In this document: in pieces, positions 47,132 through 55,947 of the stretch | How positions within the stretch are numbered: the stretch's first letter is position 1 | Layout of the letters: the number at the start of each line of letters is the position of its first letter | Assembly (NCBI GenBank): GCA_964036275.1 | Contig: OZ038434.1 | Location: 31,210,947 to 31,274,946 of the forward strand | Source of the DNA: Litoditis marina | Lineage: Eukaryota > Nematoda > Chromadorea > Rhabditida > Rhabditidae | Length of the DNA stretch: 64,000 nt | Direction: 5' to 3' | Translations under genes and position numbers: made by a program | The notes under the pieces: model-generated | What the model was told of the DNA's origin: nothing | Seen by the model: only the letters and a program-made list of their open reading frames with translations | Database searches by the model: none

Positions 47132-47288
47132 TACAGCATAATTCAAGATGGAAATCAATATATCAGGCTCAAGATCAAGAAGACTAGGAAGAGCCGTTTG
47201 AACCGTTCGGCTTGGTATCCGGCTGAATTATTCATCTCAAATAAAAACCTAAGTCGAACCGTTTTTTGTTTCTCGGACCAAGAAGATT

Positions 47289-47525
47289 ATAGTTCACACC
47301 ATTCCTACTGAGACTCCTACAGTAACCTTACAAACTTTCCGAATGCTGTTGTGAAGCTGACAATAAAGCTCATGGAAAATGCTCTCGTATATTTACTCTA
47401 CCTGAGAAGCAGAATGAGGTACGAAAATCCTCAACTTCTCAGACCAAAAGTAAGTGAGCGAAACGACTTGGAAGTTTTGAAATCCTACTGTAAGGGGTCT
47501 CAGTCGGAATGGAAAAGACTATACC
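47289..47525. mobile_element. Related MITE, TIR TATAGTTCACACCATTCC
   Basis: Left end TATAGTTCACACCATTCCTA, right end GGAATGGAAAAGACTATA; interior ACTGAGACTCCTACAGTAA. Confidence 0.6.
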
Positions 47526-47581
47526 TGTATTTTGTTATAGTAAAAGACAGTATTATCGAAAATATGTACTGCCTTTCACAG

Positions 47582-47700
47582 TGAGCAAGGTTCATCAAGA
47601 ATATCTAGCCACAAAGTTTTGCGAACAAGCCAACATCATGATGAGACATTCTCACGGAAGAACCTTCAAACACTCTGAGCATCAACGAAATCTTCTATAA
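47582..47700 (+). CDS. Candidate terminal exon, unknown protein
   Basis: TGCCTTTCACAG|TG opens a 38-codon frame (SKVHQEYLATKFCEQANIMM then RHSHGRTFKHSEHQRNLL) ending in TAA. It has a good acceptor and protein-like composition, but the upstream DNA is a MITE and no partner exon was found. Confidence 0.3.
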
Positions 47701-47746
47701 ACCTCCTAAAAACCAACCTCAGATGACTGGTTCTCCGTTGATCCAC

Positions 47747-47864
47747 CTACATTATCTATGCCCTTCTGTGGGTGAGCCTCAGAAGGCATATCTACCGTAG
47801 GGACTACTGTATCGATTCGAGAGTAGATCATAACCAGAAGAAGAAGCGGAGCGGTGTTCGTCAT
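47747..47864 (-). CDS. Candidate signal-peptide exon for the U3 membrane protein gene
   Basis: ATG at 47864 reads MTNTAPLLLLVMIYSRIDTV, a typical signal sequence, then PTVDMPSEAHPQKGIDN and a donor (AAT|gtaggt, or one base further on). Strand and position (640 bp before exon N) suggest it is exon 1 of the TSR-like gene. The phase does not match exon N directly, so an exon between them or a different donor is needed. Not present near U1 or U2. Confidence 0.5.
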
Positions 47865-48094
47865 TGGCAGCTGATATCAAGTGGCAGACTGTCCCCATCT
47901 CACGCTAATACTCGACGTGTAAAGTGACGCGGGAAGATAAGTTGCGAACTTTGCGCTTCACGTGTTTTTGCCTATAACCGTTTAGTCTAGACGATGGGCG
48001 TGGGAATATTTCGGTGAGCTTTGTTGGGTTAAAGGGGGCAGATTGAAACCGATTGCGGTGCTCTCGTCTACAGTAACAATTGTCATTATACTAT

Positions 48095-48268
48095 TATAGT
48101 CGTCGCCAACGGAAAGGCGGGAGGGTACTGTATATGTCACTTTCTGCTGTGTACGCACACATGTTTCCGATTCCAAGGCTCGCCGGGTCTGTAATCTAAT
48201 AGCTCAGTGGTGATCGCCCTGCTACGAAACTTTATCTCGCAGGTTCGATTCTGACGACAGGCATATAT
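48095..48268 (+). mobile_element. R2 MITE, right end missing
   Basis: TATAGTCGTCGCCAACGG left end; TAATAGCTCAGTGGTGATCG (A box) and GCAGGTTCGATTCTG (B box). Confidence 0.6.
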
Positions 48269-48269
48269 T

Positions 48270-48800
48270 TAATTCGCATAGCGTTTGAAAAAGGAGGATG
48301 CAATTTCGTGTTTGCTAAGGCCGTAATCGAAAACGTATTGTAACGAGTGTGACGTTCAGCTAACGGCGCGCAAGTATCAATCATGTGGTACCAAAATACG
48401 CGGTAACCACAAAATACGCGAAGGGATCAGGTCTTTTTAATCTCTCCTTCCATATGACCATTTCTTTCTGCCCACCTTTAATACTACAATTTTCTTGAAC
48501 TGTTTTTCTCACACATTCTATAGTCATGTGGACATCATAGTATCCACTTTGTAAACGGCGCAGTGAATAAGATGTCAATCTTAAAATGACACAACAATCT
48601 TACCAAATGAAAAGTAGCGATGAACTAAATATACTGCTAAAACCTGGCACTTCACCACAACAACCTTCAAATCAATAATCTTTATTGAAAATAAATTCAG
48701 TTTGATCCAGATAATACGCGTAAATGAGGTCATATTCAACCCTACAAAACAAAAAAGTTAACAATATTGGCAAGGCCTTTCAAAAATAGAAAAAAACGTG
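48270..48800. other. Spacer; weak minus frame
   Basis: A minus frame (48381-48578) has a protein-like part (GYYDVHMTIECVRKTVQENC) but no splice partners. AATAAAG on the minus strand near 48680 could be a poly(A) signal. No gene called. Confidence 0.3.
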
Positions 48801-48803
48801 CGG

Positions 48804-48928
48804 TTAAAGTAGGACGGTTATGTGGACCAAACCCGTGCCAACAGTCCTTTAAACTGTAATTGGAAAATGGATTGCAGTTTAAAGGACTGAATCGTTGCGA
48901 TTGGACCACATAATCGTCCTTTTTTAAA
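48804..48928. repeat. R3 foldback
   Basis: TTAAAGTAGGACGGTTATGT ... ACATAATCGTCCTTTTTTAA with central AAACTGTAATTGGAAAATGG. Near-complete copy. Confidence 0.8.
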
Positions 48929-49394
48929 TGGAAAAGAACATAAATGATATTATCAGAGACAAAAACACTTCAATGAAAAATGAAAATGTCAGTCGATTAG
49001 ACGTGTTCGAGCATCATCTCACAAACAAATATCGTCAATAGCGAACGACCGGAAATCATCTTGAATTGTTAAGGAAAACGTCAATTTTGTTGAGATAGAG
49101 AGATCACTGCGGGTATGATAATAATTCACGTTAGTTTTCACGCACATCTCGGGGAGAGTTTGCGGTCATCATTATTCAGTCCAATATCTAACTTCTAACA
49201 GATAACTTACATCTGAAGGGCAGTCAGCATTCAAGGAACGCACTTCGAACGAAACGAGTTGACGTTATCTAATAAATATTGAATATCTAATCAGAGAAGC
49301 GATAGCAGGAATGCTAGTCTCAATTTAATAGTTGTGAATTTATGGAAAACTAGTTCCCTGTTGCTGTTCTAATTTAAAGGTTTCATTGTTTCAG

Positions 49395-50684
49395 TGCTAT
49401 TTTCTCCTCAGTTTGGGTTATGTTCTTTGTCGACAGAACCTTCGCTATTACAACAGCGTGAGTTATTGTAGCGGCCTCGGTTAGAGAGTGTGTGGGTCAG
49501 CGAGACGCAGACTGTCTCAGCCTGTCTGCCGCCTCATTGACCTGCATGCTCTCTTGCTTTTGTAGCTGGCCAATCGCAGAAAGATGGCTCTAATAGTTCT
49601 TAGGAGTTTCCACTTAGCATTTGGCAGCGATCCAATGAGTATTTTCGGCGGTTTTTCATCATAGTAGAGATTTGCGAACAAACACCTTCATCCAATGAAC
49701 GTATCAAAACACAACTAATGGTGAGAAACTCTCAGAAATCGCTTTGTTCTCAGAAACTTTCATAGGTTTCCAGCAAATCAAACTGCTGTCTTCAAAAATG
49801 GGATCTTTCCAGCTGCGACGTTGAATTTGAAAAGAAGTGTCCGCAGTACAAGGAACACCTATTAAACGAAAATAGCACAAAATTGGAAATAAGGACTACT
49901 GTCGGTAAATTAGTTGCACAAAAACCTCATAGTCGTGAACGAATCTGTCAGTAGAATACCAGATTCATTCGAACGCAAGACAAATATAGTCCGTTTCACC
50001 CATCGATAGAAGTCACTCATCTGACAAAGTGCACCCTACGCTCAGACAATTTCCTGGCGGCGTAGCGATCCCCACAAAATCTCATGAGATCCCCTCATGA
50101 GCTATTAGCACGAGTTTCTCATGAGATTCTATTGATTGCTATGCTACAACACTAAAAGTTCACGAGTAGCTCATGAGATATTTCATGAGAAACTCATATG
50201 AACTTCTCATGAGGTTGGACGGTTTGCTACGCCATCAGCCAATTGGCCAGCCACTTTTGTAGCGGCTTCGACGAGCGAGTACGTAGGTCAGAGAGACGCA
50301 GATGTCCGCGGCCTCATTGACCTTCGCACTCTCCAGCTTTTGTAGCAATCGAGGAAACAAGGCACAAATCATTCGACACTTCTAAATAGTGAACATGATC
50401 TCTCTGCTTTCGGACAAATCAAAGAGGCAGCCAAATGTAATTTTGAGATACCGGAATGTGATAACAAACACGAGAAGGAGCGATTGAAGAAAGCTGTGCG
50501 TGAACTAATGTCGAATTCCAAAAAGGATTTTGGCTCCAGATGGACCTCGTGAGTAATTTATCACTATCGGAGTTCTGCTATTTTCATTTCGTTTGCAACT
50601 TCGGGGAGTACTCCGCTGTTTTTATCCTAACCTTCTTATCCGTCAGTATACAGAATTTATCTGCTCCCTAACTTTTCGCCGTGA
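49395..50684 (+). CDS. Gene 2, best copy: small Cys/Lys-rich protein, incomplete model
   Basis: Exons: 49395-49457 (hydrophobic, SSVWVMFFVDRTFAITTA), 49813-49904 (CDVEFEKKCPQYKEHLLNEN), 50390-50548 (EHDLSAFGQIKEAAKCNFEI, then ELMSNSKKDFGSRWT), 50654-50684 (IYLLPNFSP and TGA). Junctions 1-2 and 3-4 fit in phase. Between exons 2 and 3 the phases do not match, so an exon or donor is missed there, in DNA occupied by repeats. The start codon is uncertain. The hydrophobic N-terminus and Cys pairs suggest a secreted or anchored protein. The last two exons are homologous to DNA at 32.6-32.8 kb (inverse) and 41.44-41.58 kb. No named family recognised. Confidence 0.5.
49466..49612. repeat. R9 copy in gene 2 intron 1
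   Basis: TGTAGCGGCCTCGGTTAGAG ... TGTAGCTGGCCAATCGCAGA with GAGACGCAGACTGTCT inside. Confidence 0.6.
50056..50235. repeat. R13 foldback of TCATGAGA words
   Basis: Ends GGCGGCGTAGCGATCC and GGTTTGCTACGCC are inverted. The interior has at least seven CTCATGAG/TCATGAGA palindromes. Confidence 0.6.
50237..50350. repeat. R9 copy in gene 2
   Basis: CAGCCAATTGGCCAGCCACT, GAGACGCAGATGTCC and CTCATTGACCT, abutting R13. Confidence 0.55.
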
Positions 50685-50959
50685 TACAAGTTTGGCGCAA
50701 AAAAGGCACAGATGGGGATGGAGGAAATAAATGTATTCTTATGATGGAATAATTAGCCCATGGGGAGAAAATGACGAATATTTCCCGGGCTATATTCTAA
50801 AAGGTATATACATGAAATGAACTACGTCATAAACTGGGAGAGCCTTGATCGAAAGTGTGAGAGAGTTAAACTAAGTATGTCATAACTCTCGTACTCATAC
50901 AATGCACAGCCAATTGACTATGCACCAAAAAGATACCGCGGCGAGCTGGGATCGAACTC

Positions 50960-51442
50960 AGAGTACGTAAGCTAGAAGATCCCGGCACCTTCATCCCATC
51001 CTGCGCCTCCTCAAATATACGCTATTTCTCTGTTCTTACATCCCGCCGGGATTGGGGTTGTTGACAAAAACTCGAAACTCGAAAAACTCGAAAAACTCGA
51101 AAATTTCAAAACTATAAAAACTCGAAACTCGAAAAACTCGACCTTTCTGTAACGCGAAAAAATCGAAACTCGAAAAACTCGAATTTTCTAAACAAACAAT
51201 TCGAAACTCGAAAAACTCGAATTTTTTGAACTCGAAACTCAAAAAACTCGAAATTTTCAACGAAAAACTCGAAAAAGTCGAAACTCGAAAAACTCGAAAA
51301 GTTCAGAACTCGAAAAACTCGAAACTCGAAAAACTCGATTAACAACCCTAGCCGGGATGTTATAGACAAGAAACAGTGAGGCAGAGCGAGAGACGCAGGA
51401 TGGGAGGCAGATTCCGGGATCTTCTACCTTACTTACTCAGGT
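50960..51442. repeat. R5 foldback interrupted by an AAACTCGAAA minisatellite
   Basis: The R5 left half runs to CATCCCGCCGGGAT (51053) and resumes at CCGGGATGTTATAGACAAG (51353). Between them, about 51055-51348 is ~300 bp of tandem CTCGAAACTCGAAAAA-type repeats of 8-9-bp variants. Confidence 0.8.
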
Positions 51443-51663
51443 CTGTGAGGCGACAGCCACGCGCAAACCACTTGCCCACTCGTCGTCAAAATCGCATGAT
51501 TGAAACTAATGGTAATATGGATTCGATAACTGTCAGCAACAAGGAATGCTCAGATCTGGATACTGATGCGGTAACCGATTCTGAAGTCCCAACTGATTCG
51601 AATCTATCGACATTTTTCTACCCGCTCTGGCGGCTTCCGATGATTCTGCTGACATTATATTAG
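51376..51663 (+). CDS. Doubtful ORF after the R5 element
   Basis: A 95-codon frame whose second half is acidic and protein-like (ECSDLDTDAVTDSEVPTDSN). Its first third overlaps the R5 arm. It lies in the arm-2-specific insertion. No splice support. Confidence 0.22.
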   Translation: MRQSERRRMGGRFRDLLPYLLRSVRRQPRANHLPTRRQNRMIETNGNMDSITVSNKECSDLDTDAVTDSEVPTDSNLSTFFYPLWRLPMILLTLY

Positions 51664-52730
51664 AATCAATAAAGTTCCTACCGATTTATGTATTCTTCTG
51701 TTCATAAAGAAATGATCATTTCGGGCTAAAGTTCGTGTTCTACTAAGCATGAGAAAGGACAGAAAAAACAACCATTTCCAACTTTGATTTATTATTTAAC
51801 GCATGATTGTTCATGAACACATTGCATTCAAACAGTTGGAGAAACACTGAAGTTGGTATTTTTTGTTTTCACAAAAAACATACAACTGCAAACAATCGGA
51901 AACTGATATGTCACGTGGACCAAGGTTCCGAGTATATGTGATTGTCTGAATTGGTTCGGGTATACTTTTTGTTCTCAAAGTATGCTACACAATTAAACTA
52001 ATTATGGAAAAACGGAGAACAGTACGAAAAACTAAAACGAAGTTTGATTGCGTACTCAACCCGAACGAAAAGCGAACCCTAATATAAGTCCCGTAGTCGA
52101 CCTTTTCATTAGAAGTTCAAGACTTATTGTAATAGCCTGAATTGGTTCGGTTTCACCTTTGTCAGCCCAAACCAATAGTTTGGGGAGAGTCGGTTCTTTG
52201 GTAAAATTCACCATGAATTAGTACAGTTGAAATCTCTGGACATGTTGAACACGTGACTACGTGATCTGACGATGCAAACCTGTAAACCTAAAACTGTCTG
52301 CAAAAAGTGTTCAGAAGTTTTCACTTGTTTGCGATTCGGCGGTCTTGAACGGTTGGTTTCTTTGTTTCCCAGTAGAAGTTGCTGAACACTAATTTAGAAC
52401 ACTCTTTGTCTTGAAGTTTCACTGACCCAAACTGTTGGTAGTTTCATTTGTTTTTTGCAAACTTTCTCTCATGATAAATCTCTCCATTCTTACAATACGA
52501 GCTGCTAGAACAAACTTTCTAGAACATAGAACTAAGGACTTTCTTGAGACCTCAAAACATACATAAGCCATGTATTGTTTCCAATTTCTTTATGGAACCT
52601 CTTGAAACTTGTTTTTCTCTGAGTGACACAGCATTGAGGTAGTTCAGAATCGACTCAGGAAATCTGGGAAATATATCCAAATGACTATTTAGAAAACATA
52701 AATACTATACTTACAGATCCCAGTTCCGAA

Positions 52731-53887
52731 ATGATGCTGACATCTCTCTATCTGCTCTCCATCTCCCTCTTTCTCCCCGACTGTCGAGGCCTTCTAATGA
52801 CCATGACGGGCAAATTCTCCTGCAATGCCACCCACCCGGACCCCGCCAAGCAGACTGTGACCATGGAACTATTCGAGAGAGACGGCGGCTGGTGTGAGTT
52901 TTTTTAATGATAATAATCTTTAGGGCAACTATCTCAGTCGTGTGTTACTTTATTTATTCTAATACAACCAAGACAACGATCACCTACGAGTATCCGTAGG
53001 AAGTGGGATTTGTAGTTGTTGATTCTTATATTTAGAAGACATGGTAGAGTGTAATATGGAATAATAGATAGTGAATTGTAGGTTTATGTAAAGTATAATT
53101 CAAGTTACCTAGGCATTTCGAACTTTTAACAGACTACATTTTTCTAAGACAGACTGATAATGCGATGCAGAGCGAGCGGTATTCAGTTTCATTTCAACCC
53201 ACGAGGGACTTCGAGTTAACCTATATATTGCATGTGTTCCAGTTGGTTTGGACAAAGACGACCTTCTCGCCAGAAAAGTCGTCAAAACATTCGAGCCATT
53301 CAAAATAGAAGCTCGGGAAACGGAAGGATTCAGTAATATGGAACTCTATATGTTGATCTACCATCGTTGTGGAAAGAAGGAAAAGGTGGGGGGTCATAAT
53401 ATATACTATTTACTCCATCGATAATGTTGTAACGAAGGACGAGATTGGGTGGTGTGATTCTCAGTTTTCAAACAGCTTCGCGGTTCCTAGAGCTGAAAAA
53501 GACAACCATTCACGATAAACCACACAAAATCAAAGTATCCTTAACATCAAGAAAAGAGAATGAGAAAAAGGGACAGAGAGGAAAGAGAAAAAGAAAAAGA
53601 GAGAGAGAGGGCGATCGATATACTTGTATTTGTTTCAGGATGCCTCGGGTTTGATTCGTCTGGATCTTGGCGACGTGCCGAATTCGCTCGGAAATTTCAA
53701 ATCCAAGGCCAAATCCGATCTGGGGACCATTGATTTGGTCGGAAATAGCGCAAAAATCGACTTTCTCGAGAGAAGTGATCGGTACAGAGAGTGGTTTGGC
53801 AAGAAACCGAAAAATAGAACAAAGATTGGGAAGGAAAAGAAAGACGAGAGAAGAAAGAATCCGCATCCGTCCAAATGGGAATATTAG
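52731..53887 (+). CDS. Transthyretin-like secreted protein, TTR-C (184 aa)
   Basis: Exons 52731-52893, 53243-53385, 53639-53887; phases 1 and 0; donors gtgagt and gtgggg, acceptors TTCCAG and TTTCAG. Signal peptide MMLTSLYLLSISLFLPDCRG. TTR core (TGKFSCNATHPDPAKQTVTM, GLDKDDLLARKVVKTFEPFK, MELYMLIYHRCGKKEK, DLGTIDLVGNSAKI) and basic tail (KIGKEKKDERRKNPHPSKW). The donor of intron 1 runs straight into an inverted SINE tail (gtgagtttttttaatgata), so the element begins at about +6 of the intron. A poly(A) signal follows. Inverse paralogue of TTR-B, closest to TTR-D. Confidence 0.88.
52899..53040 (-). mobile_element. SINE tail in TTR-C intron 1
   Basis: On the minus strand it reads like the SINE at 6763-7009: GAATAAATAAAGTAACACAC, a CAGTTGCC-like word, then ATTATTATCATT. 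It begins ~6 nt after the exon 1 donor. The same insertion is at TTR-D, but not at TTR-B. Confidence 0.65.
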
Positions 53888-53926
53888 TAGATAGAATGTC
53901 ACTTTTTATTTATGCATGAAAATTGA

Positions 53927-53932
53927 AATAAA
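53927..53932 (+). terminator. Poly(A) signal of TTR-C
   Basis: AATAAA 39 nt after the TAG at 53885-53887. Confidence 0.75.
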
Positions 53933-54272
53933 GTTCTCTTGAATGAAACGTGTAATGAAAAACCTTAAAAGGAATTTATGTGTGAAAGATAAATATGTTG
54001 TGACAAAACCAGAATTTCCTGAAGCTATCATTCAATCATCTTACTGTGTTATTCTTGAACTTGCATTTTTTCCAGTTCTACCTACAACATTTTACACAGC
54101 CGGATTTTCCGATAACTTTGTTTTATAAACCTCAATTTTGTCGAAACCATTTTTCCCATAAAGAAACCATTTTTGAAAACTCAATCAGAATCTATTGCGA
54201 AAACCGTTCACTTTTCCGAGAAAAATCGAGTCTCAGTAGAAATTGAAAACTAGTATCTGGAAATTGAAAACT

Positions 54273-54601
54273 ACTAGCAACATTGAGAACGGAACCACCA
54301 CTAACAACACGCTTCGTACTGTCTCCTGAAATATGAAGGGGTTGTAGTTTGGTCGAGAAACCGATTAGAAAGAATGTTCGTATTACGCCCAACAATGATT
54401 TGGATTAAACTACGAACCCAGAAAAGTACAAAAAGTTTTCTCCATGTTCCAAAGAGCGAGCCTTATACGAGTACACTCCTTTCTAACGATGTTTGGGTGT
54501 ACGAAATCTCATAAACTCTTGTATGTTATAGAGTGAATCTAAAAACGATTAGGTGAAGTGAATTACTGACAGTAGTTGACGTTGTGTGCTCTCGAGAGAA
54601 A
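54273..54601 (-). pseudogene. Fragment of the TSR-like gene (exons C-D), fourth copy
   Basis: Contains the start of exon D (VRSVLLVVVPFSMLL region), the intron with its R6 palindrome, and the end of exon C (REHTTSTT). It is cut off on both sides: 5' part after CTCGAGAGAAA, and 3' part after AACATTGAGAACGG. Same orientation as U1/U3. Confidence 0.7.
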
Positions 54602-54702
54602 TGGTAGTGAGAGCACGCCACCGAATCGTGAATGTTTCCCAAACGCTCATACGTATGGAATCTTTGACTAGAAGTTGATGACAATACTTCAATGGTTATA
54701 AA

Positions 54703-54882
54703 ATGAATGGAACGGACTATATGATACTTCAGGCATCGAGTATGTACGTGAAACACGGCTGTGTCCTCACGCTCTACGAACACGTTAACCACGGAGGTCA
54801 CCGTTATGTGAAAGGCTGTGCATTCTCGAGCATCCACAGTTGGTTCAACGACAAAGCCAGCAGTGCCAAGTGTCGCTGTTGA
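54703..54882 (+). CDS. Beta/gamma-crystallin-like single-domain protein (59 aa)
   Basis: The frame reads MNGTDYMILQASSMYVKHGC then VLTLYEHVNHGGHRYVKGC and AFSSIHSWFNDKASSAKCRC before TGA. LYEHxNxGG...G plus FNDKASS matches a beta/gamma-crystallin Greek-key motif. NDKASS fits the N/D-N/D-x-x-S/T-S calcium-binding signature of this superfamily. A CTTCAG|GCA at 54727-54733 allows the alternative that this is the last exon (54733-54882, exactly 50 codons) of a larger gene whose 5' part is missing; only one Greek-key pair is present. Upstream it abuts the TSR fragment, so it may have been truncated by rearrangement. A longer minus-strand frame here is a shadow. Confidence 0.6.
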   Translation: MNGTDYMILQASSMYVKHGCVLTLYEHVNHGGHRYVKGCAFSSIHSWFNDKASSAKCRC

Positions 54883-55156
54883 AAGACGCATGGAAGACCC
54901 CAGTACAAGAGTGCACTACAGAAATCAAAACTGTACATTCCATCATCTCATTTCATGTTTCACTCTACTTCAAGCAGAACAGGGAAGATTGTAGGATGTT
55001 CATCGAATTCGAGTTCAAGTTTATACTATCCATTACAAATATCACGAATGCTAGAAATCTTTACTTTCTATACACTCGTTTTTTATACTAATAATGGTTC
55101 ATGCTTATTATTGTCGACAATTCTTGCACAGCATCGCAGCATAATGAAACATTCGG
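54883..55156. other. No further gene seen
   Basis: AT-rich, possibly the 3' UTR of the crystallin-like ORF. No clear AATAAA. Confidence 0.4.
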
Positions 55157-55432
55157 CGAACTCTATATGTAACCGGGTGTTTTGGTAACCTGACCGGTTT
55201 TTGTTAACCTATTTTACCGGTTACCTCAGTAAGTAACCGGTTGGTAACCTGAAATGAAGAACCGTTCACCTTTTTCCTAACGCAAAATGTGATTTTTACT
55301 GTTAGTGTGTAGGTAACCGAAATTTAGTTTCAGGTTATTTACCGGTTACCTGTGAAGTAACCAAAACCAAAAACCAAGGGTTACCAAAAACCGGTAAGGT
55401 TACAAACAACTCGGTTACATATAGAATTGGCC
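55157..55432. repeat. R4 foldback (GGTAACC words)
   Basis: CGAACTCTATATGTAACCGG and CTCGGTTACATATAGAATTG inverted ends; AACGCAAAATG core. Here the ends are better preserved than in the 11-kb copy. Confidence 0.75.
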
Positions 55433-55940
55433 GAAACATTCACTCTCAATCCGAAGTCTTGTCATCAACAACCGCATCTCGCACTGATGGTCTAGCCGTT
55501 GTAGTAATCGGGTAGATCTTGTTATTCTCCCACAACAGTGCGGGTGTTGTCCCGGAAATCACAATTGAATTATTAAAAAACCTAGAAAGTTGAGGGAAGT
55601 CAAAACAAAACACGGTGATTGTATGAACAAGAAAAACTAAATATGGTGTCAGGCTAATTCACGATTAATAACAGGACTCTAAAGTAATAAGATAATGAGT
55701 GAAATTAATAAAAAAAACAAATACCATGCGTTAGCTTTTATTGAAGTACTAAGTTCACATTCAGGTTCGAACGCCATGAAATTGGAGATTGAATCATTGG
55801 CATATTTAATTTTCACCTCCCCTCCACAAATGTTTCGGCCCAAAATGTTTTTAAAGTTTTTCATCTCATATTTTTCATTCTGTTCAAGAAAACTTCATTT
55901 CAGTTTTCACAGATAAATGAAAAGTGACATTCTATCTACT
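55433..55940. other. Spacer downstream of TTR-D
   Basis: No gene. From about 55820 the DNA resembles the 3' flank of TTR-B (CATCTCATATTTTTCATTCT, GTTCAAGAAAACTTCATTTC; compare 28240-28290). Confidence 0.5.
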
Positions 55941-55947
55941 AATATTC

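Larger units (their letters stand above)
43900..47222 (-). pseudogene. TSR-like membrane protein gene, U3 copy, exon N broken by a MITE
   Basis: Exons (minus): N 47222-46823, A 46419-46310, B 45748-45664, C 44329-44267, D 44025-43900. Exon N here has a genuine acceptor (AATTCAG|CCGG) that U1 lacks, so U3 keeps the ancestral 5' side. However, a 232-bp MITE splits exon N between the NYDV and RAPQ codons. The B-C intron carries a 1-kb TIR element. A candidate signal-peptide exon lies upstream (47864-47747) but its phase does not fit N directly. A spliced product lacking the MITE is conceivable but unproven. Confidence 0.55.
41349..47226 (+). repeat. Duplication unit U3 (forward)
   Basis: Third copy, same orientation as U1. 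Private insertions: the TIR element 44347-45378 and the MITE 46900-47131. It keeps DNA beyond the U1 breakpoint (after TTGGTATC at 47219). Confidence 0.9.
50530..54262 (-). repeat. Arm 2 of the large inverted duplication
   Basis: Inverse counterpart of 27850-32715, carrying the end of gene 2 and TTR-C. Example of collinearity: AAGTCCCGTAGTCGACCTTT (52087-52106) is the inverse of GTCGACTACGGGACTT near 30965. Confidence 0.7.

Noticed and set aside
13890..48260. Calling the R2 tRNA-like sequences as tRNA genes
   Set aside because: Box A and B match but acceptor and anticodon stems do not pair, and every copy is inside a repeat element.
51036..51369. Phe/Glu-rich minus frames (FEFFEFRVF)
   Set aside because: Translation of the AAACTCGAAA minisatellite.
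54526..54891. 121-codon minus-strand frame overlapping the TSR fragment and the crystallin-like ORF
   Set aside because: Only its last few codons (REHTTSTT) are real exon sequence; the rest is the antisense of the crystallin-like ORF, which has a clear motif match on the plus strand.
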